The notes beneath the pieces were generated by a model, which saw only the letters and a list, made by a program, of their open reading frames with translations, was not told the origin of the DNA and did no database searches. Position numbers and translations under genes: made by a program. A stretch of 64,000 nucleotides of DNA from Shewanella carassii (GTDB lineage: Bacteria > Pseudomonadota > Gammaproteobacteria > Enterobacterales > Shewanellaceae), in the NCBI RefSeq assembly GCF_002777975.1, contig NZ_NGVS01000033.1, forward strand, positions 1 through 64,000, given 5' to 3'. Within the stretch, counting starts at the first letter, position 1; every line of letters starts with the position of its first letter. Positions 17,104-25,975 of the stretch are shown here, piece after piece.

Positions 17104-17186
17104 GGGGATAGTCCTTTTCTGATAATTAATGCTCAGTAATTGATTTGAGTTCTAATTGTTAGCCTTCTAATGATTACATTGTGAGG

Positions 17187-17221
17187 CTTTTGTATCAACA
17201 AAAGATGAATGATTTGTTGAT
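17187..17221. promoter_or_regulatory. Candidate EctR/MarR operators upstream of ablA
   Basis: Two overlapping perfect inverted repeats are present: CTTTTGT-ATCA-ACAAAAG (17187-17204), and ATCAACAAA (17194-17202) with TTTGTTGAT (17213-17221). They lie about 85-120 bp before ablA and 160-195 bp before the marR gene, well placed to control both. Confidence 0.6.
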
Positions 17222-17382
17222 TTAAGGTTGCGTCTGTCGGCGGCGGTATTGGGGAAATTCAGCTATTGAGTCGATGGGTTATGAGTTTCCCCGGCTTTTC
17301 TGATAAGCTTGCGCCTTTAGGTTATGGGTGATTTCAGTAGCCTTTTTCAAACAAGTGAAACCGTGAGAGTGGGACAGTATCC

Positions 17383-17895
17383 ATGGAAAAGTACGAGCAG
17401 TTATTAATCTCGCTGCGCAAAGTGATCCGCGCCATCGACCTGCACTCCAGGCAGCTCAGTAAGCACTCGGGACTCACCGGACCGCAACTGATGGTGATGC
17501 AGAAAATCGCTTCCATGGGATCGCCGCTGGCCAAACAGGTGGCGACCGAGATCAATCTGAGTCCTGCTACCGTCACTACCATTATCGACCGCTTGGAAGC
17601 TAAGGGGCTGGTCATACGTCAGCGCAGCCAAACCGATAAGCGCAAAGTACATCTGTTACTGAGTGAGTCCGGGGCGGCATTGCTAGGGCAGGCGCCCAAA
17701 CCGCTGCAGGAACACTTTATCAAGCGCTATCAGGCGCTCGAGGCCTGGGAGCAAAGTCAGTTATTGTCTGCCGTGGAGCGAATCGCCGCCATGATGGATG
17801 CCGAAGAGCTGGATGCTGCCCCCATGTTGTTGGTTGGACAAATTCAGCCAACTGATGAAGCGGAAACCACAACAAGTAAACCAGGGGCAAATTAA
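17383..17895 (+). CDS. MarR-family regulator, EctR-like
   Basis: This 170-residue winged-helix protein has the opening LLISLRKVIRAIDLHSRQLSKHSGLTGPQLMVMQKI, very close to EctR-type regulators that control ectoine genes in halophilic methylotrophs. The recognition region is LAKQVATEINLSPATVTTIIDRLEAKGLV, with wing SQTDKRKVHLLLSESG. It is divergent from ablA, with perfect inverted repeats in the shared control region. An EctR-type protein beside an acetyl-beta-lysine operon suggests that the regulator family follows the osmolyte function and not the specific pathway (inference). Confidence 0.85.
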   Translation: MEKYEQLLISLRKVIRAIDLHSRQLSKHSGLTGPQLMVMQKIASMGSPLAKQVATEINLSPATVTTIIDRLEAKGLVIRQRSQTDKRKVHLLLSESGAALLGQAPKPLQEHFIKRYQALEAWEQSQLLSAVERIAAMMDAEELDAAPMLLVGQIQPTDEAETTTSKPGAN

Positions 17896-18221
17896 CTTGG
17901 GGCCTGGCTCTTTATCCGGCCGTTGTTAGAGTCAACGAATCAGCTCGCTGGGCGCTTCAAGTGGTTTCGAGAGGAACGGCATCGAGTTCGGGCAGTTCAG
18001 TGACTTCCTGGTTAATCTCGCGCTCTGCAATACAGCGCCTGGCGGTTTGATTAGCGTTGTTGATGTCGATGCCACTAATGTACTAGGTCACCTTATCCGA
18101 TATTCATCCACTTGATTCGATGTTTGTCTGGGAGAGGGCATAAATTAGTCAGGTTTTTTAAGGTGCTCTGCTACACTGGACGTGTAGATTTCTTCTTTGT
18201 TATTCACAGGCTTGGGAATCG
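17896..18221. other. Intergenic region with GGA-loop hairpin
   Basis: Little is recognisable until 18171-18187, where CTACAC and GTGTAG form a perfect stem around the loop TGGAC, 34 bp before the start of the GGDEF/EAL gene. A GGA loop in a leader of this kind resembles a CsrA site. No gene is supported. Confidence 0.45.
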
Positions 18222-21200
18222 ATGGAGCAGAGCATTTTCCTTCCGTTAACACAAAATGCTGCATTTTTGCTGGCATTGGTCTTTATTTACGATGCGATAC
18301 CCAGGCAAAAGCAACAGGAATACTTTTTGTTGTGGCGTGTGTTGGTCGGCATCATTATCGGCGGTATCTGTATCGCGGTGATGCTGACTCCCTGGCATTA
18401 TGAGCCGGGGATCTTCTTCGACAGTCGTTCAGTACTTTTAAGTATTTCGGGTTTGTTCTTCGGCGGCCTGCCGACGCTGATTGCCTGCGTGATTACCGCT
18501 GCTTTTCGCATCTATCTCGGTGGCGGTGCTGTGCTGGTGGGCGTTGGGGTGATCTTCTCCAGCGGCTTGATAGGCCTTCTGTGGCGTAAACGGCGCAAGC
18601 AATCCCTCGCCGATATCGGCTATCTGGAGCTGACTAGTTTTTCTCTGTTGGTGCATCTGGTGATGCTGGCCTGGATGTTGCTGCTGCCCTGGGATACCGC
18701 CAAAGGCGTTTTGGCCAGTATCAGTCTGCCTGTGTTGACTCTGTTTCCGCTCACCAATGTGTTGTTGGGGCGTTTGCTTTCCAGACGTTTGGAATTGGAG
18801 CGTGACAGTCGGGTGCAGTTACAGGATGACTTTCTGTTTCGTTCCCAGTTTCATGTGGGCAACATAGGGATTTCCATCACCTCACCGGATCAACGTTGGC
18901 TCAAGATAAATCCCTATCTGTGCCAGATGTTGGGCTATTCAGAACGCGAGTTGTCTCATATGACTTGGGGGGAGTTGACCCACCCCGATGATCTGCCTGC
19001 CGATATGGCGCAGTTCCGGCGGATGCTGGATGGGGAGATCGACGAGTATGAGATGGAAAAACGCTTCGTTTCCAAGACGGGGCGTTATGTTTATACCCAT
19101 ATGACAGTGGCCTGTCAGCGTCAGCATAATCAAGTGCAACTGGTGATCGCCGGCTATATCGACATCACCTCGGCCAAGTTGGCAGAACAGGCCATAGCCG
19201 CCAGTCGTGAACAACTTGAACTGGTGCTGCAAAGCGGCCAGCTTGGCTTCTGGGATTGGGATCTTGTTAAGGATACTGTGGCCCGTAATGAACGTAGTGC
19301 TGAGATCCTCGGTTATTCACTCAAACAGGTGAATGACAATAAGCGGCTGTGGGTTGATGGTATCCATCCTCAAGACAGGGCTTGGGTGCTGCGTTCTTTG
19401 GATGAGCATCTGGCGGGGCGAACCGAGCAACACAAGGTGCAGTATCGCTTGATCCGCCCGGACGGTGAACAGCGTTGGGTGCAGGACACCGGCAGAGTGG
19501 TTAACCGCGACAAAGAAGGTAAACCACTGCGGGTTTGCGGCGTGCATGTGGATATTACCGAGCAGAAGCAGTTGGAGGAATCGCTTAAGTTGGCAGCTTC
19601 TGTCTATGAGAACTCCTGCGAGGCGATGAGCGTATTGGATGAAGCCGGTACCATAATGACAGTCAACTCGGCATTCAGTGCCATCACAGGGTTTCAACCC
19701 GAAGATGTGCTGGGTAAAGACATAGAGATACTCAAATGTCACGATCACAGCGACCAGTTTTATCAGGAGTTGGAGCAGGAACTCAGTCAAAAGGGCCGTT
19801 GGCAGGGGGAGATGTGGCTTGCCTGTAAAGATGGTCGTAAGATCATGATTTGGTTGACCATCAATACCATTCAAAGTGATGATGGGCAGCTGAGAAGAGT
19901 GGCGTTGTTTTCCGATATTACCGACAAAAAACAGAATGAACGCCTCATCTGGCGCCAAGCCAACTATGATGCCCTGACAGGCCTGCCAAACCGGCGCATG
20001 TTCACTGAGCAGTTGGGCAATGAAATTCGTAAGGCCAAGCGTCATGACCATGGTTTTGCGTTGCTGTTTCTGGATCTGGATTTCTTCAAAGAGGTCAACG
20101 ATACCCTGGGGCATGACATGGGTGATCTGTTACTGGTGGAAACCTCGGAGCGGCTGCGGGCTTGTGTCCGTGAATCCGATGTGGTCGCCAGACTCGGCGG
20201 CGATGAGTTTACCCTTTTGTTATCGGATGTGCAGGATCATAATGGGGTTGAGCGGGTCGCTAATCATATCCTCAGTAGTCTGGCCGAGCCTTTTAAGTTG
20301 GGCGATGAGACCGCCTTTATCAGTGCCAGTATCGGCATTACCTTGTTCCCTGAAGACGGCCAGACGGCTGAACTGTTGCTCAAACATGCCGATCAGGCCA
20401 TGTATGCCGCCAAAGATCAGGGCCGCAATCGCTTCAACTATTTCACCGCCTCGATGCAGGAATACGCCAGATATAGAATGCGGCTTATCCAGGATTTGCG
20501 TCAGGCCATGGAGCGGCGTGAGTTTGAACTCAGGTTCCAACCCATAGTCGAGCTGGGCAGCGGTCGGGTGTTCAAGGCCGAAGCCTTGCTGCGTTGGAAT
20601 CATAGCGAGCGTGGCAGTGTTTCGCCGGCAGAGTTTATCCCTATTGCAGAAGACACTGGGTTGATTTTCGATATCGGCAACTGGGTGTTCGAACAGGCGG
20701 CGCGTCAGAGTGCCGCCTGGCGTGAAACCTATGGCCGCGAGGTGCAGATCAGTATCAATAAGTCGCCAATCCAGTTTCGCGATGAAGAAAACAGATTTAC
20801 AGAATGGTTGGAGTTGCTTGCCAGTCTGGGGGTCTCGGGCTCGGGGATCTGCATCGAAATAACCGAAGGCCTGTTGTTGGACGCCAAAATGGGAGTCAGT
20901 GATAAGTTGTTGGCCTACCGGGATGCCGGTATTCAGGTGTCTCTGGATGACTTTGGTACAGGTTACTCTTCCCTGGCGTATCTGAAACGGTTTGATATCG
21001 ACTATCTCAAAATAGATCAATCATTTACCCAGAATTTGGAAACAGATGAGAGCAACCTGACCCTCTGTGAGGCCATCATAGTCATGGCGCACAAACTGGG
21101 GATGAAGGTGATAGCCGAAGGGGTAGAGACAAGCGGTCAGGCCGAGATCTTGACCCGTATAGGTTGTGACTATGCTCAGGGCTACCTCTACTCCCAGGCG

Positions 21201-21272
21201 CTGGATACCCAGGCCTTCGAGCAAAAATATCTTGGCAATCATCAGAACAGCGGCGGTGGAAATGCCAGCTGA
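18222..21272 (+). CDS. Diguanylate cyclase/phosphodiesterase with 5TMR-LYT and PAS domains
   Basis: This 1016-residue inner-membrane signalling protein contains, in order, a LytS-type membrane module of about six hydrophobic segments (1-190), three PAS domains with PAC tails (about 205-320, 330-450 and 455-575), GGDEF (about 576-740) and EAL (about 755-1005). The cyclase signature GGDEF is intact at 659-663, with the inhibitory site RESD at 650-653. The EAL motif (787-789) and DDFGTGYSS (909-917) are also intact, so both synthesis and breakdown of c-di-GMP are possible. A GGA-loop hairpin lies just upstream. The sensed ligand is unknown. Confidence 0.92.
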   Translation: MEQSIFLPLTQNAAFLLALVFIYDAIPRQKQQEYFLLWRVLVGIIIGGICIAVMLTPWHYEPGIFFDSRSVLLSISGLFFGGLPTLIACVITAAFRIYLGGGAVLVGVGVIFSSGLIGLLWRKRRKQSLADIGYLELTSFSLLVHLVMLAWMLLLPWDTAKGVLASISLPVLTLFPLTNVLLGRLLSRRLELERDSRVQLQDDFLFRSQFHVGNIGISITSPDQRWLKINPYLCQMLGYSERELSHMTWGELTHPDDLPADMAQFRRMLDGEIDEYEMEKRFVSKTGRYVYTHMTVACQRQHNQVQLVIAGYIDITSAKLAEQAIAASREQLELVLQSGQLGFWDWDLVKDTVARNERSAEILGYSLKQVNDNKRLWVDGIHPQDRAWVLRSLDEHLAGRTEQHKVQYRLIRPDGEQRWVQDTGRVVNRDKEGKPLRVCGVHVDITEQKQLEESLKLAASVYENSCEAMSVLDEAGTIMTVNSAFSAITGFQPEDVLGKDIEILKCHDHSDQFYQELEQELSQKGRWQGEMWLACKDGRKIMIWLTINTIQSDDGQLRRVALFSDITDKKQNERLIWRQANYDALTGLPNRRMFTEQLGNEIRKAKRHDHGFALLFLDLDFFKEVNDTLGHDMGDLLLVETSERLRACVRESDVVARLGGDEFTLLLSDVQDHNGVERVANHILSSLAEPFKLGDETAFISASIGITLFPEDGQTAELLLKHADQAMYAAKDQGRNRFNYFTASMQEYARYRMRLIQDLRQAMERREFELRFQPIVELGSGRVFKAEALLRWNHSERGSVSPAEFIPIAEDTGLIFDIGNWVFEQAARQSAAWRETYGREVQISINKSPIQFRDEENRFTEWLELLASLGVSGSGICIEITEGLLLDAKMGVSDKLLAYRDAGIQVSLDDFGTGYSSLAYLKRFDIDYLKIDQSFTQNLETDESNLTLCEAIIVMAHKLGMKVIAEGVETSGQAEILTRIGCDYAQGYLYSQALDTQAFEQKYLGNHQNSGGGNAS

Positions 21273-21325
21273 TAACTTGTGTTTGCGCTATACTCGCCGA
21301 CCTTTTTATGTTTCAGGTGTTGAAG

Positions 21326-22594
21326 ATGCAGTTTTCTGAAACCCAGCTGCCGGGAGCACTGCTTGAAGCCGTTGCCCAGTGCGGCTATCGTGAGCTGACG
21401 GCGGTGCAGCAGCAGGTATTACCGGCGGCATTGGCCGGACGGGATATTATGGCTTCGGCCCAGACCGGCACAGGTAAAACCGCGGCCTTTGGCTTGCCGC
21501 TGTTGGCCGCCTTGATTGATGAGTGGCAGCAACAAGGGCTCGCTGAGCCTGAGTATGGCGCCGCGCCGAGAGTGCTTATCCTGACACCAACCCGTGAGCT
21601 GGCGCAGCAAGTGGCGACTCAACTGGGCAAATACGCCGCCCATACTCCGTTTCGCATTTTGGCCATTTTCGGTGGCGCCAACTTTAACCCTCAACGCAAG
21701 GCGATAGCGGCCGGTATTGAGGTGCTGGTGGCGACCCCGGGCAGGCTGTTTGATCACCTGAGCCAGGATCATCTCAGGCTGGATCAGGTTCAGGCCCTGG
21801 TGCTGGATGAGGCTGACCGCATGTTGGACTTGGGATTCTTGCCGGATATTGAACGCCTGGGGCGCTATCTGCCAACCGAGCATCAGACCATGTTGTTTTC
21901 GGCGACCTTCCCCGAGGCGGTCAAGCGCCTAGGGCACAAGCTGCTCGATAGGCCAGAATGGTTTGAAGTGGATAAAGAGAGCCGAACTCAGGCGCAGATC
22001 CTGCAAAAGGTGTATCCGGTAGACTATCGCCGTAAAGCCGAGTTGCTTGCCGAGCTTATTGGTCGCAATAACTGGCAACAGGTGTTGGCCTTTGTCAGTA
22101 CCAAGGAGAGTGCCGAGCTGTTGCAGCAAGAGCTGAAACTCGACGGCATCAAGAGCGCCTGCTTTCACGGTGACAAGACTCAGGGCGCCCGCAGCCGTGC
22201 TCTGGCGCAGTTCATCGATGGTGAGATTCGGGTATTGGTAGCAACCGATGTCGCGGCCCGAGGCCTGGATATTCCGGCCTTGCCAAGGGTTATCAATCTC
22301 GAGCTGCCATCCCAGGCTGATGACTATATTCACCGCATAGGTCGTACCGGCAGGGCAGGGCGCAGCGGCGAAGCCATCTCTTTGGTGAGCCCGGCCGAAG
22401 AGCAAAAACTGGCTGAAATAGAAGCCCTGCTCGGTTACAAGCTGCCAAGAGAAGTACTGCCGGGTTACGAGAAGGGGGCGCCGTTGCCGGAGCGTTATTT
22501 ACAGCCTGTAGAGAAGCCCCGACATGCCAAGACTCACAGGGGCCATAAACCCGGTCGCAAGGGCCAGGCTCCGAAAGGGCCGAGGCGCAGATAG
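21326..22594 (+). CDS. DEAD-box ATP-dependent RNA helicase, RhlE-like
   Basis: From MQFSETQLPGALLEAVAQCGY the protein has 422 residues. All core motifs are present: Q motif, AQTGTGKT (I), PTRELAQQ (Ia), ATPGRL, DEAD (II), SAT (III), ATDVAARGLD and HRIGRTGRAG (VI). A short basic C-terminal tail (KTHRGHKPGRKGQAPKGPRRR region) is typical of RhlE-type helicases, which remodel RNA in ribosome assembly and decay. An upstream in-frame ATG at 21308 adds six residues unlike the family. Several RhlE paralogues occur in Shewanella, so the symbol is withheld. Confidence 0.88.
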   Translation: MQFSETQLPGALLEAVAQCGYRELTAVQQQVLPAALAGRDIMASAQTGTGKTAAFGLPLLAALIDEWQQQGLAEPEYGAAPRVLILTPTRELAQQVATQLGKYAAHTPFRILAIFGGANFNPQRKAIAAGIEVLVATPGRLFDHLSQDHLRLDQVQALVLDEADRMLDLGFLPDIERLGRYLPTEHQTMLFSATFPEAVKRLGHKLLDRPEWFEVDKESRTQAQILQKVYPVDYRRKAELLAELIGRNNWQQVLAFVSTKESAELLQQELKLDGIKSACFHGDKTQGARSRALAQFIDGEIRVLVATDVAARGLDIPALPRVINLELPSQADDYIHRIGRTGRAGRSGEAISLVSPAEEQKLAEIEALLGYKLPREVLPGYEKGAPLPERYLQPVEKPRHAKTHRGHKPGRKGQAPKGPRRR

Positions 22595-22686
22595 ATTAAA
22601 GAAGCCTGCTATACTCAATGCGTTGCCTCAATAAGCCGTCGGCAGCGCAGCCCCCTTAACTTAAGGAATAGTAAAGGTATCAGGAG

Positions 22687-23040
22687 ATGAGTATGTGGCG
22701 AAAATTAGTGATCTTGCTGTGGTTGAGTATGCTTGTGGCTTGCGGTTCTACACCCAAAGATTGGTCCGGTATGAGTTCAACCGAGATAGCCTCCTGGAAA
22801 GAGGCCGGCTTTGACTCCCGAAGCGCCCAGCAGTGGCATGTTGCCGGTTTCGATGCCTCAAGCGCAGGCGCTTGGCAGGATGCAGGCTTTAAACTCCAAG
22901 ATGCTAAAGAGTGGCACTTGCAGAGTTTCTCTGCGGCCGAGGCCAAGGGTTGGCGCGCCGGTGGCTTTGACTTGGACGATGCCATGGAAAACCGTGCCAA
23001 AGGGCTGACACCGATAGTGGATCACGAACTCAAGCTCTAA
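22687..23040 (+). CDS. Lipoprotein with five 13-residue WxxAGF repeats
   Basis: This 117-residue protein has a lipoprotein signal (LSMLVACGS, lipidated Cys19). The mature part is a near-perfect tandem repeat of period 13: Trp at 37, 50, 63, 76 and 89, each followed by xxAGF or a close variant and then an Ala eight residues after the first pair. A sixth, degenerate unit starts at 102. The DNA period is 39 bp. The regular Trp and Phe spacing suggests a small repeat solenoid or helical hairpins on the periplasmic side of a membrane. I do not know a function. It has its own GGAG ribosome site and no evident operon partner. Confidence 0.75.
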   Translation: MSMWRKLVILLWLSMLVACGSTPKDWSGMSSTEIASWKEAGFDSRSAQQWHVAGFDASSAGAWQDAGFKLQDAKEWHLQSFSAAEAKGWRAGGFDLDDAMENRAKGLTPIVDHELKL

Positions 23041-23166
23041 CCGGCCAGGTTCACAGAAATGGGCGCTATCTGCGTCCATTTTGCATCTGTTTACAATTTC
23101 CAGCTAACTCTTTCCCTGCTTGGGTTACACTCTGTTGCCTCAATGCTGTAAGGAATGGAGTCACAG

Positions 23167-24300
23167 ATGATCCTCAAACCCGTTGCCACCAATCTGATCA
23201 CCGGCTTTCTCGGTTCAGGCAAAACCACCTTTATTAAAGCGTTGCTGGCCAATAAGCCCGCGGGCGAGACCTGGGCGGTATTGGTCAATGAGTTCGGTGA
23301 GATAGGAATAGATGCCGGTTTGATGGGGCAGAGTGATTCAGGCGTTGTCATACGAGAAGTACCCGGTGGCTGTTTGTGCTGCGCCGCCGGGGTGCCGACT
23401 CAAGTGGCGGTGACCCAACTGCTGGCCCGGGCCAAACCCGACAGGTTGCTGATAGAACCCACCGGCCTTGGCCATCCCAAAGAGATTTTGAAAACCCTAA
23501 GCTCGAAACAGTTTGCCGAAGTGCTCAGCCTCAAGGCCAGTATCTGTCTATTTGACCCGCGCAAACTCAGTGACAAGCGCTATAGCGAACATGAGAATTT
23601 TCTCTCCCAGCTGCAGATAGCCGATATCCTGCTGGCCGGCAAGCAGGACCTTTGGCAACAGCAAGAGTCAATGGTTCTGTCTGGGGGGGAGCCGCAAAAT
23701 GATCAAGGGTATGAGCCGGAAAGTGATCAGGAGAGTGGGCGGCTAGCTGCACACTTGAGGGAACAGATAGCCGCCTTTATTGCCGCTCAGCAACTGGAAG
23801 GGGAGCTGTTCTACTGGTCCAAAGAGCAGAAGCTCAGCGATGAATTGTTGCAGGCTCTGGCTCGGCCGACAAAGGTTAACTTGAACGCTAAAGCCACTCC
23901 CATAGGCGCCGGGCTGCTGCGGCAAAATGCCGGTGTGTTTGCCATCGAGCCACTCGGCGTCGAGCCGCAGAGCCCCGAAGCACCCGAGTGGGACGCTCGC
24001 GGCATAGTGTTCAAGAGTAACAAAGGCGAGGGCTGTTACAGCTATGGCTGGATCTTTGCTCCGGATTGGCTGTTCGATCTCGAGCGCCTCTATCGCTGGG
24101 TCAAGGCACTCGATGTGGTGCGGCTAAAAGCTGTGATGATCACCGCAGACGGCATAGCGGCGCTCAATATGCTCGATGGTGAATTGAGCGTTGAAGAGCT
24201 CGATGATGCCATGGACTCCAGGTTGGAAATCATCAGTCGCGCCCCTTTGCAGCCTGAATCTTTGGAGCAGCAACTGCTCGCCATCAAAGTTGCCGAATAA
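23167..24300 (+). CDS. CobW/COG0523-type G3E GTPase (putative metallochaperone)
   Basis: This 377-residue cytosolic GTPase has Walker A GFLGSGKT (13-20), the metal-binding CxCC motif GGCLCC (69-72), EPTGLGHP (switch region) and a probable base-recognition AGKQDL. The C-terminal CobW domain is present from about 230. COG0523 proteins deliver zinc, cobalt or other metals. This one resembles the E. coli YjiA group. The start at 23167 is chosen because AAGGAATGGAG sits just before it, and the ATG at 23155 lies inside that ribosome site. No Zur-type box was recognised, so the metal remains open. Confidence 0.85.
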   Translation: MILKPVATNLITGFLGSGKTTFIKALLANKPAGETWAVLVNEFGEIGIDAGLMGQSDSGVVIREVPGGCLCCAAGVPTQVAVTQLLARAKPDRLLIEPTGLGHPKEILKTLSSKQFAEVLSLKASICLFDPRKLSDKRYSEHENFLSQLQIADILLAGKQDLWQQQESMVLSGGEPQNDQGYEPESDQESGRLAAHLREQIAAFIAAQQLEGELFYWSKEQKLSDELLQALARPTKVNLNAKATPIGAGLLRQNAGVFAIEPLGVEPQSPEAPEWDARGIVFKSNKGEGCYSYGWIFAPDWLFDLERLYRWVKALDVVRLKAVMITADGIAALNMLDGELSVEELDDAMDSRLEIISRAPLQPESLEQQLLAIKVAE

Positions 24301-24476
24301 CGGCCTGTTCAAGGCGGTGGCATCTGGGTTGATAACTCGGGTACAATCCGCCATCCACTTTTTCCGAGGTGATTGATTTCGGAGTGCTAATTTGAATGGA
24401 GGCCGAGCTGGCGCCTCCCAATATGGCCTCTGATATCGAACTTATGGTTTAACACCTTTGATGTTGAGAAAGCGTC

Positions 24477-25838
24477 ATGACCTCAAACAGCGTCCCCCAG
24501 ACAGAGCAGGATCTCGCCTTACTGCAGCAACCTGTCAGTAAACTCTTTTGGCGTTACACAGTCCCCACAGTGATGTCCATGTTGGTGACCGGCATTTACG
24601 TCACCATAGATGGGATGTTTATCGGCCACTACCTGGGGGAAACGGGTCTGGCGGGTATTATGCTGGCTTACCCTGTGGGCGCCATTCTCTATGCGCTCGG
24701 TGCGCTTTTAGGTATGGGCGGCGCCGCGCTTATCTCCATCAATCTTGGCCGCGGTGATGTCGCCAGGGCCAGAAAAATTCTCGGCAATACCTTCAGTCTT
24801 TGCCTGTTGAGTGCATTGGTGGTGTCGCTTGCCGGTACCATGTTGACCGATGACATTCTGCGCTGGCTGAAAGCCGAAGGTGAGGTCTATGAAGGCGCCT
24901 ACCAATACCTGTTCTGGTACTTTGCCTTGGGCATTTTCCCCATCATCTCCATGGCCTTCTCGGCGCTTTTGCGGAATGACGGTCGCCCCAGTTTCGTCAC
25001 CTGGATCCTGGTATTTGGGGGCGTGCTTAACACCCTGCTGGACTGGCTGTTTATTGTGGTCTTTCCCTTTGGCCTTGCCGGTGCTGCCATTGCTACCATG
25101 TTGTCCCAGGCGGTTACCGGCGGCCTGTGTCTGCAACATTTCTTTAGCAAGCGCACCCGGCTCAATATCGACTGGCAGCAGATGAAATTGAGCCTGGAGC
25201 TGGTTTGGGAAATCGTCAAGCTGGGGATGCCCAGTTTCCTGATGAATCTCTACCTGTCGATTGTATTGACCATGCATAACATGGCGCTGCTCTGGACCGG
25301 CACTTCGCTGCATGTGGCCGCCTATGGCGTGGTGAGTTATACCGAAGCCCTGTTTTATTTTGTGTTTGAAGGCATAGCCCTCGGCACACAACCCATTCTC
25401 AGCTTCAATGCCGGTGCCGGCCGATATGACAGGGTCAAGCAGACCGCCAAAATGGCGTTTTCTGTCACCTTGATCTGCGCCTTGCTGGGATTGGTGCTTA
25501 TCTACAGCCGCCCGGAATGGATGGTGTATCTGTTTGCCGGTGACAACCCGACCCTGGCCCCGGTTGCCATTGAGGGCATGTATCTCTATTTCTGGGGCTT
25601 GCCGATGGAAGGCTTGATTTTGGTGGGAGCCAGTTTCTTCCAGGCCATCAATCGTCCGGCCGAGGCCTCGATACTCACGGGCAGCAAGTTGCTGCTGATA
25701 GGCCTGTTCCTCTGGGTGTTTGCCTGGGCCTTTGGCGTGCCGGGCGTGTGGATCTCCTTGGCATCCTGCAGCAGCCTATTGTGCCTGTGGATGTTCTACA
25801 GTTTGAAGCGTACCAAGGTGGCATTACACCAGCCTTGA
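24477..25838 (+). CDS. MATE-family multidrug efflux transporter
   Basis: This 453-residue inner-membrane protein has twelve predicted membrane segments arranged as two six-helix MatE domains. The N-terminal half includes YTVPTVMSMLVTGIYVTIDGMFIGHYLGETGLAGI; the second starts near LVWEIVKLGMPSFLMNLYLSIV. MATE proteins export cationic drugs or metabolites in exchange for Na+ or H+. The Asp in TIDGMF may be the ion-coupling residue. Substrate is unknown. The 175-bp leader carries a GGAGGC/GCCTCC hairpin at 24398-24418. Confidence 0.88.
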   Translation: MTSNSVPQTEQDLALLQQPVSKLFWRYTVPTVMSMLVTGIYVTIDGMFIGHYLGETGLAGIMLAYPVGAILYALGALLGMGGAALISINLGRGDVARARKILGNTFSLCLLSALVVSLAGTMLTDDILRWLKAEGEVYEGAYQYLFWYFALGIFPIISMAFSALLRNDGRPSFVTWILVFGGVLNTLLDWLFIVVFPFGLAGAAIATMLSQAVTGGLCLQHFFSKRTRLNIDWQQMKLSLELVWEIVKLGMPSFLMNLYLSIVLTMHNMALLWTGTSLHVAAYGVVSYTEALFYFVFEGIALGTQPILSFNAGAGRYDRVKQTAKMAFSVTLICALLGLVLIYSRPEWMVYLFAGDNPTLAPVAIEGMYLYFWGLPMEGLILVGASFFQAINRPAEASILTGSKLLLIGLFLWVFAWAFGVPGVWISLASCSSLLCLWMFYSLKRTKVALHQP

Positions 25839-25975
25839 GCGACAGGAAATGATGGCAAATATTCACCTGCATCAGTGATATATAAAGAAATATTAATTTA
25901 GATCTCAGGTTATTTTTGAGCAGGATCATGTTATAAAAGACTATCTTGCATTAGTTCATACTCTTGGGGGAATTT

